A stretch of 7,678 nt of DNA. Origin: Deltaproteobacteria bacterium. GTDB lineage: Bacteria > Myxococcota_A > UBA796 > GCA-2862545. The stretch lies in assembly GCA_019307545.1 (NCBI GenBank), contig JAFDJI010000153.1:1-7678 (forward strand), in the 5' to 3' direction. Every line of letters begins with the position of its first letter. The first letter of the stretch is position 1. Positions 1 to 4,336 of the stretch are shown one piece after another. Both the position numbers and the translations under genes were made by a program. The notes beneath the pieces are model-generated. The model made no database searches. It was not told where the DNA came from and saw only the letters and a program-made list of their open reading frames with translations.

Positions 1-274
1 GTGCATCGAGGCGGGCCTCGATCTCGATGTCACCGTCTTGCTCGAAGGGGTCGAGGTAGCTCGGTCCACGCACTTCCGGCTTCAGGTTGAACAGGTGCTC
101 GCCGTCGACCTTCTCCCATTGGTCATGGGTGAGCGCGAACTCAACCCGGCACTCCACCAGCTCCCCGTCGCCATAGGTCAGGGTGATGTGGGCGTCGCGC
201 ACCCGCATGGAATGCCCTGTGGGGCTACGGAAGGTGAGGGCGGCGACCGATGCCCCAAGCGTTTGGATTTCCAT
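1..274 (-). CDS. Small protein of unknown function, 5' part only (3' end outside window)
   Basis: The reverse strand is open from an ATG at 274 to the window edge, giving 91 codons with no stop. I do not recognise the family. The product starts MEIQTLGASVAALTF, has no signal peptide or membrane segment, and is acidic towards the end of the visible part (PFEQDGDIEIEARLD). Alternating hydrophobic residues (around 29-35 and 41-47) suggest short beta strands, so a small beta-rich soluble domain is likely. An AAGGAG ribosome-binding site lies 11 bases upstream; an ATG closer to it (283-285) is followed at once by an in-frame stop, which supports 274. It is divergent from the large gene starting near 400. 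A plus-strand frame over the same bases (from 38) is read as a shadow because this frame has the ribosome-binding site and more protein-like composition. The function cannot be assigned. Confidence 0.72.
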   Translation of the reverse strand, partial: MEIQTLGASVAALTFRSPTGHSMRVRDAHITLTYGDGELVECRVEFALTHDQWEKVDGEHLFNLKPEVRGPSYLDPFEQDGDIEIEARLDA

Positions 275-285
275 GCTCAGTCCAT

Positions 286-291
286 CTCCTT
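286..291 (-). promoter_or_regulatory. Ribosome-binding site (AAGGAG) of the minus-strand partial gene
   Basis: The reverse strand reads AAGGAG 11 bases before the ATG at 274. The match to the anti-Shine-Dalgarno sequence is strong, though the spacing is a little long. It is the main evidence that the partial gene at the left edge is real and starts at 274. Confidence 0.6.
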
Positions 292-309
292 CCCGGAGCA
301 TAGAGGTGG

Positions 310-336
310 ACGGGACCCGTTTGATATGACTAAATG
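310..336. promoter_or_regulatory. Candidate divergent promoter/operator region
   Basis: Between the two divergent left-hand genes lies an 11-base palindrome, ACGGG-A-CCCGT (310-320), directly followed by an AT-rich island (321-336, TTGATATGACTAAATG) that stands out in high-GC DNA. The island could give a -10 box in either direction (TATGAC on the plus strand, TATCAA on the minus strand). No convincing -35 partner is visible, so this is a positional and compositional guess. If the island is a -10 region, the ATG at 334 inside it cannot be the translation start of the plus-strand gene. Confidence 0.28.
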
Positions 337-399
337 GAGACGACCATTTGCTACGGGAAGAATCGTCCCGGCCACGGGCTCCTCACCCGGATCATCACC

Positions 400-2412
400 A
401 TGCCTTCCCAATCCCGTCAGACCAAACCGCCGAGCACTTCAGGGTCGGGCTCTGGAACCGAGTGCGCAAAGCCTCCCTCCTCCAGCGGGGGATCGTCGAG
501 CAACAGCGAGCGCTGCGAGCAGCTTCCCGGCGATGCACCGGGAGACATGGCGGGCCTCTCGGAGCTCAACGATCTGGACCAGGAGGCCAGGGGGGTCGGC
601 GCCTCCTTCCAGACAGCCTACGATCACCTCTACAAGAACGTGAACACGGCGCGCGACACCCTGGACGGCAGCACTCTGCTGAAGCACGGGTCCGCGGCAG
701 GGATGGCGGCGACGAAAGGGGAAGGCGATCTGTCGCGGGTCACGATCGGAAAGCTCGACGACATCACCTCACAGTACCCGGAGTTGTTCGATCACCCGAC
801 CGCCACCAAGACCCTCAAGGACATCCAGGAGGCCAACGAAAAATACGATCGGGTTCGCCAGGACGCGCCGACCATCCTTGCCGTTGATGGCTACAAGGGG
901 GTGCCGTTCATCGGTGGGTCCGATGTGAACGTGTCCTTCGTCCCGGATGAGGTGGACCGAAACAAGCTCGGGCCGTACATCCTCGGTAGGATGATGCACT
1001 GGGCGGCCCTGCTGGCGATGAAGGGTACGGTCAAGAAGTGGGGCGATGCCCACACCGAGGAGGCCTACGAGAAGTACAGCATCTTCAACAAGTACGGCGT
1101 CCTCAAGAAGGACGTGCTCGAGTACATGAAGCTGGTGTCTGCCTTCCACGGGGGCGACGCGCTGTTCCTCTTGAGTGCGCTGAAGGAGACCGATGTCTCC
1201 GAGTGGATCGAGAAGGGACTGGTCGCCCATGGCGACATCAACAAGGAGGAGATGCTCGCGGAGTACCGGACGAAGGAGCACATGGCGACGACGGTCGCCA
1301 AGCTCCAGGGCCTCAACAGCCTGGGCGACGGCTTCTACACGGCGGCCGGCGGAATCCTGGACAACCTGTTTTCGAAGGGGGGCACCAAGGGGAAAGCCCA
1401 GATCAACGTGAACATCCCCATCGCCGGGGGTGGCGCCGTCACGGTAGGCTTTGAGTTCAAGGGAGAGGCGGAGCGGGGTGATGGCAACAAGCTCAAGGCC
1501 CGGTTCGAGTTGGGGGCGACCCTCACTGGTCGGGTCAACGCGGTCTTCTTCAGGGCCTTCATCCAAGCACGCCTCTTCGGGTACATGGAGGCGCAGGGCG
1601 ACAACGGCGCGGAGGTCTTCCGCCTGATGGCGATGGCGTTGCAGAGGCGGATCCGACGGGTGTCGCCGCGGCTCGCGGACGCGGTCTTCAGCGACTACAC
1701 CCTCGCCATGGCCGAGGTGGGGATGGACAAGGACGACTACGTCGAGTCCGGCCTCGGAGTTTCCGTCTCGGCGGGTTTCGGCAGTGGGGATGGGAGCACG
1801 GAAGCCGAGGCTGGGGCCCAGTACACCAGCGGTACCCGGCTGACAAAGGGCGACGACGGCGAGATCAAGTCAACCGGCACCAGCCAGTTCGAGATGAGCG
1901 CCAGCCTTACGGCCGACCCGTTCAACATGAATGGGAAGTTCGTCCTCCAGTGGATGGGAGGCAAGCTGAACAAGGTGGAGTTGGAGGTCTCTGGAGCCCA
2001 CGAGGTGGACCTCGAGACTTTCAAGCTGATCGTGATGGGCCAGTGGCTCACCGGGCAGATCGCAGGCCTCAAGGGGTTGATCGAGGAAAAGAAGCGGGTG
2101 GCGGAGAAGAAGGGCTGGGATGCCCAAAAGGTCGGGCTGCTCACCCAGGCCATCACCGGGTTGGGCGCGGCCGATCTCGTCGGTGCCAAGGGCGTGGACA
2201 CAGCGTTGCGGAAGATGAAGGGGTTCGAGGGCGTCAAGCTCGGCCACAGGGCCACCCTCAAGGCTGGGTGGGAGCGCGGCAAGGGGCCGTCCGCCGAGTT
2301 CATCATCGAACGGTACGGGAAGATCGAGATCGGCCACAAGGCACACAGCACGCTGTACCTCATGCTGGAGGGCAACCAGCGGGTGATGCGGGCCAAGTAC
2401 CCGAAGGGTTGA
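400..2412 (+). CDS. Large protein of unknown family, Ser/Pro-rich tail plus helical and beta-rich regions
   Basis: The ORF is open from 334 (in-frame TAA at 331-333) to TGA at 2410-2412. I chose ATG 400 (670 residues, MPSQSRQTKPPS...) because the 22 extra residues from ATG 334 look unlike a leader and 334 lies in an AT-rich promoter-like stretch. Neither start has a good ribosome-binding site; a third ATG at 547 is preceded by GGGAG. I do not recognise the family. From 400, residues 1-50 are low-complexity Ser/Pro/Gly/Gln and probably disordered. Residues 55-310 are mostly helical and charged. Residues 333-403 and 448-533 show alternating polar/hydrophobic residues and glycines typical of amphipathic beta strands. 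Residues 545-580 are helical with a Lys/Glu-rich stretch, and the end is basic. There is no signal peptide or clear membrane helix, so it is cytoplasmic or exported by a route not needing one. It converges on the cyclase gene 48 bases downstream. The coding call is firm; the function is unknown. Confidence 0.88.
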   Translation: MPSQSRQTKPPSTSGSGSGTECAKPPSSSGGSSSNSERCEQLPGDAPGDMAGLSELNDLDQEARGVGASFQTAYDHLYKNVNTARDTLDGSTLLKHGSAAGMAATKGEGDLSRVTIGKLDDITSQYPELFDHPTATKTLKDIQEANEKYDRVRQDAPTILAVDGYKGVPFIGGSDVNVSFVPDEVDRNKLGPYILGRMMHWAALLAMKGTVKKWGDAHTEEAYEKYSIFNKYGVLKKDVLEYMKLVSAFHGGDALFLLSALKETDVSEWIEKGLVAHGDINKEEMLAEYRTKEHMATTVAKLQGLNSLGDGFYTAAGGILDNLFSKGGTKGKAQINVNIPIAGGGAVTVGFEFKGEAERGDGNKLKARFELGATLTGRVNAVFFRAFIQARLFGYMEAQGDNGAEVFRLMAMALQRRIRRVSPRLADAVFSDYTLAMAEVGMDKDDYVESGLGVSVSAGFGSGDGSTEAEAGAQYTSGTRLTKGDDGEIKSTGTSQFEMSASLTADPFNMNGKFVLQWMGGKLNKVELEVSGAHEVDLETFKLIVMGQWLTGQIAGLKGLIEEKKRVAEKKGWDAQKVGLLTQAITGLGAADLVGAKGVDTALRKMKGFEGVKLGHRATLKAGWERGKGPSAEFIIERYGKIEIGHKAHSTLYLMLEGNQRVMRAKYPKG

Positions 2413-2444
2413 GTCCGTCGGGGTCCTGATGGCCGGCCGGCGTC

Positions 2445-2457
2445 GAGGTATGACCTC
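2445..2457. other. Weak hairpin in the convergent gap
   Basis: The 48-base gap between two convergent genes contains a 5-bp stem, GAGGT/ACCTC, with a 3-base loop, and just before it the self-complementary GCCGGCCGGC (2432-2441). No run of T follows on either strand, so neither qualifies as a standard intrinsic terminator. They may slow or end transcription from both sides, but this is weak. Confidence 0.2.
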
Positions 2458-2460
2458 CCC

Positions 2461-3951
2461 TCAGGGCTCCGCCAGCGCTCGGATTGCGTCCACCATCGGG
2501 GGTACGTCCACCGGGGAGAGCACCTCGATGTGCTCGGCCCGCCCCTTGACCTGGTGACGCCCGAGGTTCTGCACGGCGATGTCGGCGCCCTCGATCTGAT
2601 CGGCGGTGGCCCGGGTGAAGAGCAGCATGGTGCCCAGCTTCTTGTTGAGGTTCTCCACCCGTGCCGCCACGTTCACGGTGTCACCGATGACCGCGTACTT
2701 CATGCGGGTCTCGCTTCCGATGTTGCCCACCACCACCGGGCCGGAGTGGATTCCCACGCGGATGCGAAACGAGGGTACGCCGGCGGCCCGCCAGGACTCC
2801 GCGGAGCCGTCCGCGTTCCACTCTTCGTTGAGGCGGTCCACCTCCTCGATCATGGCCTTCGCCGTCCGCACTGCGCGCACGGCAGCATCGGGCAGCCGGT
2901 TGGGGGCTCCGAACACGGCGAGGATGCCATCCCCCTCGAACTCCAGGATTGCCCCACGCTCTTCGTCGATGATGCCGCTCATCGCGCCGAAGTACCGATT
3001 GAGGAGCCCGATGATCTCGGTCGGGGACTGGGTCTCGGACAGGGTGGAATACCCGCGGATGTCGCTGAACAGGACGGTCACCTCCCTCAGCTCGCCGCCC
3101 AGTTGGAGTTCCTGTGGGTTTGCCAGGATCTCCTGGACCACGTCGGCGACGACGTACCGGGAGAGGACGTCCCGGACCTGCTTCACCCGCTCATCGAGCT
3201 CGGCGATGCGCTTCCGCAGCGCGATCACGTCGAGGGCACTGCGGTTGAGCAACCCGTGGCGGACGTCGGGGCTGGTGCGCCTCAGCTGCAGGGACACGTA
3301 CCCGGCGACCGGAATGGAGGCCGCCACCCCAGCTGTCAGCTTGCCCACCACGTCCGTCAGCACGATGGAGCTGAGCAACTGGCCGTTCAGGGTACGGAAC
3401 ACCACCCCGTCGGTCACGGTGCCGCAGGTGATTGCCAGCGCGAGCGCCACGAAGAGGGGCATCCAGGGGAGTCGGTTCACCAACCCCTGGTAGACGACGA
3501 GGATCACCAGGCCGTCGGCGACCAGGGCTATGGTGGAGGCGCCGATCCCCCACAGGCCGGGATGGAGCCAGCGCTCTCGCCCCTTGATCGCGAGGTCCGC
3601 GCCGTACATCTCCATGTGGGTGGACGTCAGCACGGCGAGCGCGCCCAGGAGGAGGCTGGCCAGGGCGATTCCAGCGATGGCACGGCGCGCCTCTCGCGTG
3701 CCGTCCAGGGTGTACACCAGCCCCACCGCCACCATGATGAGCGGCAGGTGGAAGAGCGACCCGTACCGACCGACCTCTCCGCCCAACACCGGCGCGACCA
3801 GGCTCAGGCGGGAACCCACCATGAGGAACGCCAGCAGGACCCCGGTCGCGACGTAGAGTGGAGCCAGCCCCAGCCGCTCGCGCAGCGAATGCAGCGCGAT
3901 CAGGAGGGCGCTGACCGCGGCGATCTGCAAGTTGAAAAGGAAGACGTCCAT
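2461..3951 (-). CDS. Membrane-bound class III adenylate/guanylate cyclase
   Basis: A 496-residue inner-membrane enzyme that converts ATP or GTP to the cyclic nucleotide. Residues 1-222 hold about seven membrane segments (roughly 5-21, 30-48, 66-81, 88-109, 133-156, 163-186, 192-220). A charged, probably coiled linker spans 228-262, followed by RYVVADVVQEIL (265-276), a usual entry to these catalytic domains. The cyclase domain (about 288-480) has metal-binding Asp297 in LFSDIRGYS and Asp341 in EFEGDGILAVFG, and the Asn427/Arg431 pair in GDTVNVAAR, so all catalytic residues are present. The substrate-choosing positions differ from adenylate cyclases: Glu337 replaces Lys, and Ala420 stands where Asp or Thr is usual. 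Glu is what guanylate cyclases carry. There is no HAMP or PAS domain; the membrane part resembles VUT/YhhQ transporters. The ATG at 3951 has only a distant AAGGA. The gene is divergent from a GYD-domain gene. Cyclase identity is certain, product and signal are not. Confidence 0.96.
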   Translation of the reverse strand: MDVFLFNLQIAAVSALLIALHSLRERLGLAPLYVATGVLLAFLMVGSRLSLVAPVLGGEVGRYGSLFHLPLIMVAVGLVYTLDGTREARRAIAGIALASLLLGALAVLTSTHMEMYGADLAIKGRERWLHPGLWGIGASTIALVADGLVILVVYQGLVNRLPWMPLFVALALAITCGTVTDGVVFRTLNGQLLSSIVLTDVVGKLTAGVAASIPVAGYVSLQLRRTSPDVRHGLLNRSALDVIALRKRIAELDERVKQVRDVLSRYVVADVVQEILANPQELQLGGELREVTVLFSDIRGYSTLSETQSPTEIIGLLNRYFGAMSGIIDEERGAILEFEGDGILAVFGAPNRLPDAAVRAVRTAKAMIEEVDRLNEEWNADGSAESWRAAGVPSFRIRVGIHSGPVVVGNIGSETRMKYAVIGDTVNVAARVENLNKKLGTMLLFTRATADQIEGADIAVQNLGRHQVKGRAEHIEVLSPVDVPPMVDAIRALAEP

Positions 3952-3993
3952 GAATCCGTGCGCGGTATCCTTCGGGTCTACGCTGGAGGACCG
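3952..3993. promoter_or_regulatory. 42-base divergent intergenic region between cyclase and GYD genes
   Basis: Only 42 bases separate the start codons of the divergent cyclase and GYD-domain genes, so any promoters must overlap each other or extend into the coding sequences. A TATCCT box (3966-3971, plus strand) is a possible -10 for the GYD gene, but no matching -35 is evident. The region includes the GYD gene's ribosome-binding site. The compactness makes coupled regulation plausible but not shown. Confidence 0.3.
3985..3990 (+). promoter_or_regulatory. Ribosome-binding site (GGAGGA) of the GYD-domain gene
   Basis: GGAGGA ends three bases before the ATG at 3994. It fixes the start within an open frame that continues far upstream (to 2530) antisense to the cyclase, and so separates the real 107-residue gene from its non-coding extension. 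Confidence 0.75.
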
Positions 3994-4317
3994 ATGTCAC
4001 TCTACATCCTGATGACCCGTCTGACCGTGGACCAGCTTGCCGATCCGCGCGGCCGGAAGGCCGCGGGCCGGGAATGGTTGAAGCACGTGGAACGGGCGTG
4101 TCCGGAGGTCAAGTTCATCGCTCACTATGCCCTTCTGGGGCGCTATGACTTCATGGACATCTACGAGGCGCCGAACGACGAGATCGCCCACAAGGTGTCC
4201 CTGATCTCGCGGAGCACGGGCGCAGTGACGGCCGAGAGTTGGCCCGCCGTCGCCTACCCCCGGTTCCTGAAGATCTCGAGGGAAGTCGCGGCGGAGATCG
4301 CCAAGCAGGAGGAGTAG
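3994..4317 (+). CDS. GYD domain-containing protein
   Basis: A 107-residue soluble protein of the GYD family, small alpha/beta proteins related in fold to ferredoxin-like dimeric barrels; their biochemical role is not established. The family pattern is clear: an opening strand (MSLYILMTRLT), a helix with a Gly/Arg/Lys-rich approach (18-34), the signature GRYDF at 49-53 followed by MDIYEAPND, a helix (62-73), then the closing strand TGAVTAESWPAVAY. The length is normal for the family and there is no signal peptide. The start at ATG 3994 is set by GGAGGA just upstream; the frame is open back to 2530, but that part is antisense to the cyclase. The gene is divergent from the cyclase and ends 19 bases before the convergent protease-propeller gene. 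The pairing with the cyclase could mean a link to nucleotide signalling, but only position suggests it. Confidence 0.92.
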   Translation: MSLYILMTRLTVDQLADPRGRKAAGREWLKHVERACPEVKFIAHYALLGRYDFMDIYEAPNDEIAHKVSLISRSTGAVTAESWPAVAYPRFLKISREVAAEIAKQEE

Positions 4318-4336
4318 GTCCCGCGCGAGGAGGCGT

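Noticed and set aside
297..302. TATGCT (minus strand) as -10 box of the left-edge gene
   Set aside because: A transcript starting from it would begin at or inside the ribosome-binding site at 286-291, so it is too close.
38..643. Plus-strand open frame of 201 codons across the left intergenic region
   Set aside because: It crosses both the divergent promoter region and the start of the large gene, has low-complexity composition after codon 100, and conflicts with the minus-strand gene that has a good ribosome-binding site.
769..1566. Minus-strand open frames opposite the 670-residue protein (also 1737-2396)
   Set aside because: They have no ribosome-binding site or recognisable motif and mirror a well-supported gene on the other strand.
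2432..2441. GCCGGCCGGC as a terminator stem
   Set aside because: It is self-complementary without a loop and has no following T run on either strand.
2530..3993. Long open plus-strand frame upstream of the GYD gene
   Set aside because: It is antisense to the cyclase, whose motifs are unmistakable; only the part from ATG 3994 has a ribosome-binding site and a family match.
4318..4336. Terminator between the convergent GYD and protease genes
   Set aside because: The gap is only 19 bases and I found no hairpin with a T run in or around it.
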